Notes: generated from the sequence alone by a model not told the origin. A DNA stretch of 7,982 bases from M55B120 sp964426155 (GCA_964426155.1 CAYROY010000118.1:1-7982), one strand, 5' to 3'. Shown: positions 1 through 5,173, numbered from the stretch's first letter. Program-made: numbers and translations.

Positions 1-492
1 CTCTATAATATTTTCCCTGCTCTGATTGCCCATTACCACAGGTACTATCTTAAAGCTGCTACCGAGCACCGTCTGAAGAAATGGAAGCTGGACTTCCAGA
101 CTATGTTCCTGCCCATGGCCATATTCTGATCTTTTGATTAATTTGCTTTCATCTTCAAGTATTTTTGATTTTTCACCGTCAATTTCTGCTAATCCAAGAG
201 GAGTCTTGTAACCGTTACCGCTGTAGATGGATATAAAATCAAAATATTCTGCATGGGAAGGTGCTATAATTATTATATTATCGAATCTTTTACCGTCAAT
301 CTGCTTGTATGAATATGCAGCAACCTGACCGGAATAAATATAACCTGCATGAGGGCTTACCAGGGCTCTTATATTATTGATATCATAGGTTTCTGCTTTA
401 TCAAGAAACTTGTTTATCAATTCTTTCAGTTCTACGGGATCTGAAGGGTAAAAACTTCCAGCAGCTATGCTCCTTCTTATAATACCGGTCAT
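1..492 (-). CDS. MEMO-family protein (AmmeMemoRadiSam system protein B), N-terminal part
   Basis: Reading the minus strand from an ATG at 492 gives 164 uninterrupted codons that run off the window; the family is usually about 260-290 residues, so the C-terminal 40% is missing. The start is set by a strong AAGGAGG six bases upstream. Family landmarks visible in order are AGSFYP (11-16), SPHAGY.YSG (46-55), APSH (77-80), TPLG (97-100) and EHSLEVQLPF (129-138). H48 and H80 match the two conserved metal-site histidines of the MEMO fold, which resembles extradiol dioxygenases; the third ligand, a cysteine near the C-terminus, lies outside. In bacteria this family is often encoded near AMMECR1 and radical-SAM (AmmeMemoRadiSam) partners, but its substrate is not established. 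Those partners are not in this window; they may lie beyond position 1. The gene is divergent from the kinase-like gene at 629. Family assignment is firm; function is unknown. Confidence 0.93.
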   Translation of the reverse strand, partial: MTGIIRRSIAAGSFYPSDPVELKELINKFLDKAETYDINNIRALVSPHAGYIYSGQVAAYSYKQIDGKRFDNIIIIAPSHAEYFDFISIYSGNGYKTPLGLAEIDGEKSKILEDESKLIKRSEYGHGQEHSLEVQLPFLQTVLGSSFKIVPVVMGNQSRENIIE

Positions 493-529
493 TTAAGACC
501 TCCTTAATCTTTTTATATGAACAATTATT

Positions 530-590
530 ATTATATTTGATTTAATATATATTTAAACAGTAGAAAAATTATTTATATATAATGTATAAT
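530..590. promoter_or_regulatory. Divergent promoter region between MEMO and kinase genes
   Basis: The 136-base gap between the divergent genes is very AT-rich. On the minus strand a TATAAT lies at 535-530, about 38 bases before the MEMO start. On the plus strand TATAAT boxes occur at 578-583 and 585-590, about 40-50 bases before the kinase start. I find no convincing -35 hexamer for any of them, so these are candidate -10 boxes only. Confidence 0.3.
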
Positions 591-628
591 GGCCAAATAC
601 CAATGGAATAAAAAGGATAAATAGTCTT

Positions 629-1564
629 ATGAAATACATACTTGGAGTTGATGGCGGGGCAACAAAGACCACAGCAGTGATAGCCACAGCAGCAGGAGAA
701 AAATTGGCAGAATCGGTTTCCAGTGCCAGCAATTTCCTTAGTGTAGGTGTTGAGAATGCCATAAAAAATCTTAACAATGCAGTATACGGGGCAATGGAAA
801 AGGCCGGCATCGGGAAGGATGCAATATTTGAAAGCAGCGGCTTTGGTTTTGCGGGATTTAATGTACCTGATGATCTAATTACTTACCGGAAAATAGTCGA
901 GAATGAGAAGTTAAAAAAACATCTAAAACTTTCTAAGACTTTGATATGCAATGATACAAGGATTGGACTGGAAGCAGGCAGCAGCGCTGAAAATAAGATA
1001 ATAATAATAGCAGGAACCGGATCTAATTGTTTTGGTGTAAACGAAAGAGGAGAGCAGGCAGGCGCTACAGGATGGGATTATATACTTGCAGATGAAGGCA
1101 GCGGATATTCTGTAAGCATAAAGGCCCTGAGAGCTGTGATGAGAGAATATGACGGCAGAGGAAAAAAAACGATGTTGACAGGTGAAATACTGAAAAAACT
1201 GGATTTGAAGAAAGCTATAGAAATTGTAAACTGGGTATACGGAAGACCTTTTTCAAAAAAGAGAATAGGGCAGTTTTCCGAGGTTGTCTGCAGATGTGCT
1301 TACAGGGGAGATAGTATATGTATAAAAATTTTACACGAAGAGGCTATGGAATCAGTCCTATCAGTTGAGTCAGTAGCCAGAAAACTTGGACTTTTAGATA
1401 AGAGGACAGATCTGGTATTTGTAGGGGGGCTTTTTAGATGTGAAAAATATTTTAAAGATGTTGTAACAAAAGAACTTAAATCAAGATTTGATAATATAGA
1501 CTTCAGTCCGCTGATTGAAAAACCGGTCAGCGGAGCCGTCAAACTTGCTATTGATAATTTATAG
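629..1564 (+). CDS. BadF/BadG/BcrA/BcrD-family ATPase, N-acetylglucosamine kinase-like
   Basis: This 311-residue protein belongs to the ASKHA (actin/sugar kinase/Hsp70) superfamily and is close to the usual 300-330 residues of N-acetylglucosamine kinase-like members. The sequence shows the phosphate-1 loop DGGATKT (8-14), a candidate catalytic aspartate in CNDT (D109), the phosphate-2 loop GTGSNCFG (129-136), the family signature GWDYILADEGSGY (148-160), DGRG (175-178), the adenosine-type motif FVGGLF (264-269) and a C-terminal PVSGA (299-303). Compared with the usual GWG..LGDEGS, it has D150 and A154, a small departure. It most likely phosphorylates an amino sugar in the cytoplasm, but the same fold occurs in benzoyl-CoA and 2-hydroxyacyl-CoA dehydratase activators. 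Those carry a cluster-binding cysteine motif that I do not see. AAAAGGA about eleven bases upstream is the likely ribosome site, with no better in-frame start nearby. The gene stands alone between a divergent gene and tRNAs. Confidence 0.88.
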   Translation: MKYILGVDGGATKTTAVIATAAGEKLAESVSSASNFLSVGVENAIKNLNNAVYGAMEKAGIGKDAIFESSGFGFAGFNVPDDLITYRKIVENEKLKKHLKLSKTLICNDTRIGLEAGSSAENKIIIIAGTGSNCFGVNERGEQAGATGWDYILADEGSGYSVSIKALRAVMREYDGRGKKTMLTGEILKKLDLKKAIEIVNWVYGRPFSKKRIGQFSEVVCRCAYRGDSICIKILHEEAMESVLSVESVARKLGLLDKRTDLVFVGGLFRCEKYFKDVVTKELKSRFDNIDFSPLIEKPVSGAVKLAIDNL

Positions 1565-1609
1565 CATTTTTATTAATATTTCTACTTGCGGGGTGCCGGC
1601 AGCTGATTC

Positions 1610-1638
1610 TTGACAATCTATGTTTTGATGTTGATAAT
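1610..1638 (+). promoter_or_regulatory. Promoter of the tRNA cluster
   Basis: A perfect TTGACA (1610-1615) is followed after exactly 17 bases by GATAAT (1633-1638), one mismatch from consensus. Transcription would begin near 1645, about a dozen bases before the first tRNA, fitting a short 5' leader. This is the best promoter match in the window. Confidence 0.85.
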
Positions 1639-1656
1639 GATAGGGCAAATTCATTT

Positions 1657-1732
1657 GCCGGTGTAGCTCAGTTGGTAGAGCAGCTGATTTGTAATCAGCA
1701 GGTCGTCCGTTCAAATCGGATCGCCGGCTCCA
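1657..1732 (+). tRNA. tRNA-Thr (anticodon TGT)
   Basis: A 76-base cloverleaf folds cleanly. The acceptor stem pairs GCCGGTG (1657-1663) with CGCCGGC (1722-1728), with one G-U pair. The D arm pairs GCTC with GAGC, and the anticodon stem GCTGA/TCAGC encloses TTTGTAA with anticodon TGT at 1690-1692. The T arm carries TTCAAAT. Discriminator T1729 is followed by an encoded CCA (1730-1732). It reads ACA and, by wobble, other threonine codons. It is the first gene of a three-tRNA transcript. Confidence 0.97.
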
Positions 1733-1736
1733 TTGT

Positions 1737-1821
1737 GGAGGAGTGCCCGAGTGGTCAAAGAGAGCAGACTGTAAATCTGCCGGCGCAGCCTTCAGAGGTT
1801 CAAATCCTCTCTCCTCCACCA
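1737..1821 (+). tRNA. tRNA-Tyr (anticodon GTA)
   Basis: An 85-base class II tRNA with a long variable arm, as expected for bacterial tRNA-Tyr. The acceptor stem GGAGGAG (1737-1743) pairs perfectly with CTCCTCC (1811-1817). The anticodon stem GCAGA/TCTGC encloses CTGTAAA with GTA at 1771-1773. Discriminator A1818 and an encoded CCA follow. Only four bases separate it from the upstream tRNA-Thr, so the two are almost certainly processed from one transcript. Confidence 0.97.
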
Positions 1822-1830
1822 TAAATCAAA

Positions 1831-1906
1831 GCCCGTGTAGCTCAGTAGGTAGAGCATTTCCTCGGTAAGGAAAAGGTCATCGGTTCAAATCCGATCGCGG
1901 GCTCCA
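1831..1906 (+). tRNA. tRNA-Thr (anticodon GGT)
   Basis: A 76-base cloverleaf. The acceptor stem GCCCGTG (1831-1837) pairs with CGCGGGC (1896-1902), and the anticodon stem TTTCC/GGAAA encloses TCGGTAA with GGT at 1864-1866. The T loop is TTCAAAT. T1903 is the discriminator and CCA is encoded (1904-1906). It lies nine bases after tRNA-Tyr. It is the last tRNA of the cluster and borders the toxin-antitoxin block, so its 3' end is a possible integration target. Confidence 0.97.
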
Positions 1907-1936
1907 TCAAATGTGGTGCACTTTATAATAAATATA

Positions 1937-1966
1937 TTGGAATACCTTTGTTAAATATGCTATACT
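1937..1966 (+). promoter_or_regulatory. Promoter of first toxin-antitoxin module
   Basis: TTGGAA (1937-1942), an 18-base spacer and TATACT (1961-1966), preceded by TGC (1958-1960), form an extended -10 promoter. It lies about 35 bases before the TTG start of the PIN gene and overlaps the palindrome at 1963-1978. Confidence 0.65.
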
Positions 1967-1978
1967 ACATATGTAGTA
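1963..1978. promoter_or_regulatory. 16-bp perfect palindrome, candidate operator
   Basis: TACTACATATGTAGTA reads identically on both strands. It overlaps the last four bases of the -10 box and covers the expected transcription start, where a bound dimer would block RNA polymerase. Toxin-antitoxin operons are typically autoregulated by the antitoxin, so the UPF0175-like protein at 2482 is the likely ligand. That link is inferred. Confidence 0.6.
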
Positions 1979-2000
1979 AATTGTATTATAGGAGTTAAAA

Positions 2001-2477
2001 TTGATTATTTTTGATGCTTCTACCCTAATACTTTTATCAAAAATAGACTTAATTCAAACAGTACTTAATAAATATGAAGGGGTTATACCGGAAACTGTCA
2101 AAAAAGAAGTGGAGTATAAGGACGGGATAGACACAAGAGCGATTATACAGCAGATAAAGGAAGGAAAGCTTGTTTTAAAGGCAGATCCTGACAGGAAAGA
2201 GGTAGATAAAATATGCAAAGATTTTCCATTAGGAAGGGGCGAGACAGCAGCATTTATGATTGCCAGACAAAATGATTGTGCACTGGCAACCGATGATGGT
2301 ATAGCAATAAAGGTGTGTAAGATATTTAATATAAGATTTATTACTGCAATCCACTTTCTGATAGGGGCAGACCTAAAGGAAGATATTTCGCTGACAAAAC
2401 TCGAACTGCTTGAAAAGTACGGACGGTATTCAGCAAGAATAATAGAGGATGCAGAAAAAAGGATAATGAAAGGTTGA
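2001..2477 (+). CDS. PIN-domain toxin, DUF3368-like (VapC-type ribonuclease)
   Basis: This 158-residue protein has the layout of PIN nucleases of the DUF3368 type. It opens IIFDAS with D5, has PETVKKEVE with E36, then PLGRGETAA with E81, and LATDDG with D98/D99. Together these form the acidic set that binds Mg2+ or Mn2+ in PIN active sites. All expected acidic residues are present, so it is probably active. VapC-type PIN toxins cleave RNA, often tRNA or rRNA; the target here cannot be read from the sequence. The start is TTG, chosen because TAGGAG lies six bases upstream and the first residues match the start of the fold. It is the first gene of a two-gene operon, four bases ahead of its likely antitoxin at 2482. 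Toxin-first order is unusual for VapBC but common for DUF3368/UPF0175 pairs. The weak start codon may limit toxin synthesis. Confidence 0.85.
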   Translation: MIIFDASTLILLSKIDLIQTVLNKYEGVIPETVKKEVEYKDGIDTRAIIQQIKEGKLVLKADPDRKEVDKICKDFPLGRGETAAFMIARQNDCALATDDGIAIKVCKIFNIRFITAIHFLIGADLKEDISLTKLELLEKYGRYSARIIEDAEKRIMKG

Positions 2478-2481
2478 TAAG

Positions 2482-2775
2482 ATGAGCGTAATGAGCTTAC
2501 GTCTGGGTAAGGAAGAAATAGATATAATATCCAGATTATCAGAACACAAAAAAGAGGCTAAATCAGAAATAGTAAGGGAACTTTTGCATGCAGGCTGGGT
2601 TTTTTACTGGCTTAAACTATACAATGAAAAAAAAGTATCCCTGGGAAAGATGGCAGAAGAGCTTGATCTTTCCGTAAATGAAGTCCTTGATCTTCTTTCT
2701 GATTTTGGCATAGAGTCCCGGGTAACCTATGATGATTACCTTCAGGGTTTTGAAAATCTTAAGGCCTTGAAATAG
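2482..2775 (+). CDS. UPF0175-like antitoxin
   Basis: A 97-residue protein. Residues 49-80 resemble the UPF0175 core: a basic stretch, then SLGKMAEELDLSVNEVLDLL (53-72), which reads as a helix-turn-helix, then DFGIESRVTY. The N-terminal 40 residues (MSLRLGKEEIDII, then SEIVRELLHAG) look like a short strand and helices of ribbon-helix-helix type. It would bind and neutralise the upstream PIN toxin and probably repress the shared promoter at the 1963-1978 palindrome. ATG at 2482 is four bases after the toxin stop, with AAAGG overlapping the toxin 3' end as ribosome site; a second ATG at 2491 is possible. Co-translation with the toxin is likely. Family assignment is by pattern recognition and is good but not certain. 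Confidence 0.8.
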   Translation: MSVMSLRLGKEEIDIISRLSEHKKEAKSEIVRELLHAGWVFYWLKLYNEKKVSLGKMAEELDLSVNEVLDLLSDFGIESRVTYDDYLQGFENLKALK

Positions 2776-2901
2776 GATAAGTAGTTTTAGGAACAAAATA
2801 TATTAAACATATCAGTTTTGTGTATAGATAATTGATCAGGTACATACCGAAACTTACGGTCTCAATAAATCAAGAAAAATTCAAAAAATTCTATGAGGAT
2901 A

Positions 2902-2952
2902 TTGAATATATAAATCAAGTTGCTATAATTATCTGGTAATAATAAGTATTAC
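2902..2952 (+). promoter_or_regulatory. Promoter and inverted repeat of second toxin-antitoxin module
   Basis: TTGAAT (2902-2907), a 16-base spacer and a consensus TATAAT (2924-2929), again with TGC immediately upstream, form an extended -10 promoter about 50 bases before the RHH gene. Just downstream, GTAATA (2936-2941) and TATTAC (2947-2952) are inverted around five bases, placed over the expected transcription start. This could be the operator for the RHH antitoxin. Confidence 0.65.
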
Positions 2953-2978
2953 TCAATAATTTTATACAAGAGGGATAA

Positions 2979-3212
2979 ATGGCAAGGTCGACAAAAATAC
3001 TAAATGTATCACTGAGCGAGGAACTATACAAAAATATAGAAAGTTTAGCTACCGAAGAAAGCAGGACTAAAAGCGATCTGGTGAGAGAAGCGTTCAGGCA
3101 GTATGTTTCCAATAAGAGGTGGGCAAGGATAAGACAGTGGGGAGATGAAACAGCAAGAAGGCTACGTATCAGGGACGAGAAGGACATAGAAAAGATACTG
3201 CATGAAAAGTAG
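2979..3212 (+). CDS. Ribbon-helix-helix (CopG/VapB-type) antitoxin
   Basis: A 77-residue protein whose first half is a standard ribbon-helix-helix fold. The strand STKILNVSLS (4-13) pairs in a dimer to contact DNA. Helix 1 is EELYKNIESLATEES (14-28) and helix 2 is TKSDLVREAFRQYVS (30-44). The charged C-terminal tail (47-77) probably wraps the PIN toxin and fills its active-site groove, as VapB tails do. The ATG at 2979 has GAGGG four bases upstream. The toxin gene follows after eight bases. The protein likely represses its own promoter at 2902-2952. It is full length for the family, with nothing missing. Confidence 0.9.
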   Translation: MARSTKILNVSLSEELYKNIESLATEESRTKSDLVREAFRQYVSNKRWARIRQWGDETARRLRIRDEKDIEKILHEK

Positions 3213-3220
3213 GTAGTGAT

Positions 3221-3634
3221 TTGAGGATAGTACTGGATACAAATGTCTATATTTCTGCTGCCATCCTGGGCAGGGTATGCGAAGAAATAATACAGACTTG
3301 TAGATTTTCAAATCTAGAAGTTTTCATAACCAAAGATATAATAGAGGAATTAAAAGATAAATTATCCAAGAAATTTCTTTGGGGAAAAGACCAGGTAAAG
3401 TTATTCTTAGAAAGTGTTCTAGAATTCTGTAATATAATTGAAATAAAAGAAAAGATAAGATTTATTAAAGATGACCCTGATGATGATAAAATCCTTGAAT
3501 GTGCTGTTTCAGCTAATTGTGATTTCATAATATCTGGAGACAGGCATCTATTAATGTTAAAATCATATAAGACAATAAGAGTATTAAGTCCTGCAGATTT
3601 TTTACTTTTATTAAAAGATAAAAGCAGCTTGTAA
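3221..3634 (+). CDS. PIN-domain toxin, TIGR00305-like
   Basis: This 137-residue protein has the pattern of the PIN family described as a putative toxin-antitoxin toxin component (TIGR00305/COG1569 type). It begins RIVLDTNV with D6, then IIEELKDKL with E42/E43. The family hallmark DDPDDDKILECA (84-95) supplies D88 or D89 and E93, and FIISGD (102-107) gives D107. It ends with the usual LSPADFL (122-128). The catalytic acids are all present, so an active metal-dependent ribonuclease is likely. The start is a TTG with AGGTAG upstream; no in-frame ATG exists near the conserved N-terminus. It lies eight bases after the RHH antitoxin gene, in the usual antitoxin-toxin order. The weak start codon behind a strong antitoxin start would favour excess antitoxin. 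Confidence 0.9.
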   Translation: MRIVLDTNVYISAAILGRVCEEIIQTCRFSNLEVFITKDIIEELKDKLSKKFLWGKDQVKLFLESVLEFCNIIEIKEKIRFIKDDPDDDKILECAVSANCDFIISGDRHLLMLKSYKTIRVLSPADFLLLLKDKSSL

Positions 3635-3680
3635 TAGAATGATTATACAGCTTATATGCTGAAACTCTACATTAGTTACA

Positions 3681-4127
3681 ATGAATAAAAAATTTGACAG
3701 TGTATATCAGTTTAGGATTGCCCTAAAATATATAAAGCCACCTATCTGGAGAAAGATACTGGTTCCAGAAATCTACAATTTCCGGGATCTTCATGTTGCA
3801 ATTCAGGATGCCATAGGATGGGAGGATTATCACCTCCATGAGTTTGTGATACTTCATCCTGATTCAGGTAAAAAGGTGAGCATAGGAATACCAACTAAAG
3901 ATGACGGGTTTTTTGAACAAGAAATTATTCCTGAAAAAACTCAAAATATTTATAAATGGTTTAATACCAAAACCAGACAGGCTCTATACAGGTATGATTT
4001 TGGTGATAACTGGGAACATGAAATCATACTGGAAGATATACTTAAAAAGGATCCTGATCTAAATTATCCCATATGTATTTCTGGCAAAAGAGCCTGCCCT
4101 CCTGAAGACTGTGGGGAAAATAAATGA
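3681..4127 (+). CDS. pRiA4b ORF-3-like protein, C-terminally truncated
   Basis: A 148-residue protein of the plasmid pRiA4b ORF-3 family. Signatures are YQFRIALKYIKPPIWRKI (9-26), LHVAIQDAIGWEDYHLHEF (37-55), YRYDFGDNWEHEIILE (103-118) and GKRACPPEDCG (135-145). The last motif normally continues into GG..GY and a further 35-50 residues; here the frame reads ENK and stops. Shifting frame after the stop gives weakly family-like stretches, so a small deletion or frameshift is probable. The biochemical role is unknown; such genes are common on plasmids and mobile regions and are sometimes annotated as IS1096 TnpR-like. It has no clear ribosome site and lies 46 bases after the second toxin, so it may be read through from that operon. 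It may be a decaying passenger gene. Confidence 0.8.
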   Translation: MNKKFDSVYQFRIALKYIKPPIWRKILVPEIYNFRDLHVAIQDAIGWEDYHLHEFVILHPDSGKKVSIGIPTKDDGFFEQEIIPEKTQNIYKWFNTKTRQALYRYDFGDNWEHEIILEDILKKDPDLNYPICISGKRACPPEDCGENK

Positions 4128-4158
4128 CTATTTGTATTGAAAAATTCAGAAGTCAATA

Positions 4159-4188
4159 TTGACAGATACGTATTAATTGTTATATATT
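4159..4188 (+). promoter_or_regulatory. Promoter of third toxin-antitoxin module
   Basis: A perfect TTGACA (4159-4164) is followed by TATATT (4183-4188) after 18 bases; TATATA (4181-4186, spacer 16) is an alternative -10. It lies 37 bases before the chosen antitoxin start, so the third module has its own promoter. Confidence 0.6.
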
Positions 4189-4200
4189 ATACGTGTTAAT
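4166..4200 (+). repeat. Direct repeat ATACGTRTTAAT, candidate operator
   Basis: The 12-base unit at 4166-4177 recurs at 4189-4200 with one mismatch. The copies start 23 bases apart, close to two helical turns. One copy sits in the -35/-10 spacer and the other immediately after the -10 box. ATACGTAT in the first copy is itself palindromic. The position fits paired binding sites for the antitoxin at 4225. Confidence 0.5.
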
Positions 4201-4224
4201 AATTGATATTTAATGGAGAATAAA

Positions 4225-4467
4225 ATGGCAACAAAACTTACACTTTCACTTGAGAAGGAAGTCATTGAGGCTGCCAAGGAATATGCAAAGAAAAACAATA
4301 TAAGCCTGTCTGGAATAGTGAAACTTTATTTTAAGACCCTGTCTTCCGGTACCCGTGATTATAATATTGGACCAATAACCAGGGAATTATCCGGAATTGC
4401 AAGTTTCTCTACAAAAAAATCCGATAAGGAGCTTTTAGAAGAAGCTCTGAATAAGAGGTTCTTATGA
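4225..4467 (+). CDS. DUF6364-like antitoxin
   Basis: An 80-residue protein with the opening ATKLTLSLEKEVIEAAKEYA (2-21) and then NNISLSGIVKLYF, typical of DUF6364 proteins paired with PIN toxins. The first strand and two helices suggest a ribbon-helix-helix DNA-binding half. The second half, with IGPITRELSGIA, is the usual toxin-contact region of this family. An upstream in-frame ATG at 4213 would add four residues but has no ribosome site. GGAG at 4215-4218 lies six bases before the ATG at 4225, so the latter is chosen. The gene overlaps the toxin start by ATGA (4464-4467), indicating translational coupling. Regulation is probably through the direct repeat at 4166-4200. Confidence 0.82.
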   Translation: MATKLTLSLEKEVIEAAKEYAKKNNISLSGIVKLYFKTLSSGTRDYNIGPITRELSGIASFSTKKSDKELLEEALNKRFL

Positions 4468-4925
4468 CGGGAAAATTATTTCTTGATACAGATGTCATAC
4501 TTGATGTGGTTTTTAAAAGGGAGCCTCATTTTACAGATTCTCAAAAAGTCATGTCTCTTGTTGAGAAAGATCTTTTATATGGTTACACATCTTCACTTAT
4601 TATTGCAAACTGCTATTACATAATCAGTAGCAATAAGGATGATAGTACTGCCTTAAAGACAATATTAAAATTAAGGTCTATTATGAAAATACTTCCATTT
4701 ACCGATAAAGAGATAGGAGAATCATTAAGCTCGGATATAAAAGATTTTGAAGATGGTATACAGTATTTTATTTGCATTAATAATAATATAGGTTATATGG
4801 TTACAAGGAATATTGCTGATTACAGGGATGTAGATATCAATGTCCTGACTCCGAAGGATTTTTTAAATCTCGAGGAAACAAGAAAAATAATTGAGGCAAA
4901 AGACAACAATACAAATAATCCATAA
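4464..4925 (+). CDS. PIN-domain toxin paired with DUF6364-like antitoxin
   Basis: A 153-residue PIN protein of a third type. KLFLDTDVILDVV gives D8, followed by REPHF (19-23), SSLIIANCYYII (43-54), the hallmark DFEDGIQYF (94-102) with E96 and D97, and MVTRNIADY (112-120) with D119. It ends LTPKDFL (128-134) plus a charged tail of about 19 residues. In this subfamily the second conserved acid of classical VapC is replaced by an asparagine-containing motif (N49 here), and TRN replaces the usual (T/S).D, so the catalytic set is a variant rather than degenerate. Probable activity is metal-dependent RNA cleavage, with unknown target. Its ATG overlaps the antitoxin stop by four bases, so it is translated mainly by re-initiation. 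Nothing looks broken. Confidence 0.88.
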   Translation: MTGKLFLDTDVILDVVFKREPHFTDSQKVMSLVEKDLLYGYTSSLIIANCYYIISSNKDDSTALKTILKLRSIMKILPFTDKEIGESLSSDIKDFEDGIQYFICINNNIGYMVTRNIADYRDVDINVLTPKDFLNLEETRKIIEAKDNNTNNP

Positions 4926-5044
4926 TTTTTTATATATTACTCTTAAATGTCTCGGGCTCCGCTCTGATATCATATAAATCAATAAAAATCACAATTAGTA
5001 AATCCTGGCTGCAGCCGTAAACCTCAAATAATGCTATTAGATGA

Positions 5045-5056
5045 TATGTATACATA
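5045..5056. repeat. 12-bp perfect palindrome
   Basis: TATGTATACATA is self-complementary. A further ATACAT follows at 5060-5065. With no gene in the next 250 bases its role is open; it could be a protein-binding site or chance in AT-rich DNA. Confidence 0.4.
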
Positions 5057-5098
5057 ATATACATAAAAAAAGATATTTAAAAAACCAGCCCGGTGTAG

Positions 5099-5126
5099 AT
5101 ACATAATTAGTATTAATATTATGTAT
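5099..5126. repeat. Inverted repeat, 9-bp arms
   Basis: ATACATAAT (5099-5107) and ATTATGTAT (5118-5126) are perfect inverted copies around a ten-base AT-rich spacer. No T-run follows, so it does not look like a rho-independent terminator. Confidence 0.45.
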
Positions 5127-5142
5127 ATAGTTACAGCTTAGT

Positions 5143-5173
5143 TATATTTATAGACGATAAGTCCATAAATATA
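5143..5173. repeat. Long imperfect hairpin, 13-bp arms
   Basis: The arm at 5143-5155 pairs with 5161-5173 over 13 positions with one mismatch, around the loop GATAA. A ten-base palindrome, GTAATATTAC, follows at 5174-5183. There is no downstream T-run, so this is more likely a DNA-binding site or a remnant element end than a terminator. Confidence 0.5.

Noticed and set aside
553..810. Minus-strand 85-codon open frame
   Set aside because: It overlaps the start of the kinase-like gene antisense and shows no family motif.
1300..1542. Minus-strand 80-codon open frame
   Set aside because: Wholly antisense to the C-terminal part of the kinase-like gene, which has clear motifs in its own frame.
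1559..1822. Minus-strand 87-codon open frame
   Set aside because: It runs antisense across two tRNA genes and the tRNA promoter. Its peptide (EERGFEP, RSDLNGRPADYKSAALPTEL) is the well-known spurious translation of tRNA antisense DNA.
2832..2939. Plus-strand 35-codon frame starting TTG in the gap before the RHH gene
   Set aside because: It looks mildly protein-like but overlaps the second module's promoter, has no ribosome site and matches no family I know. A gene remnant is possible but unsupported.
2915..3187. Minus-strand 90-codon open frame
   Set aside because: Antisense to the RHH antitoxin gene; composition reflects its complement.
3247..3528. Minus-strand 93-codon open frame
   Set aside because: Antisense to the second PIN gene, which has the conserved catalytic motifs.
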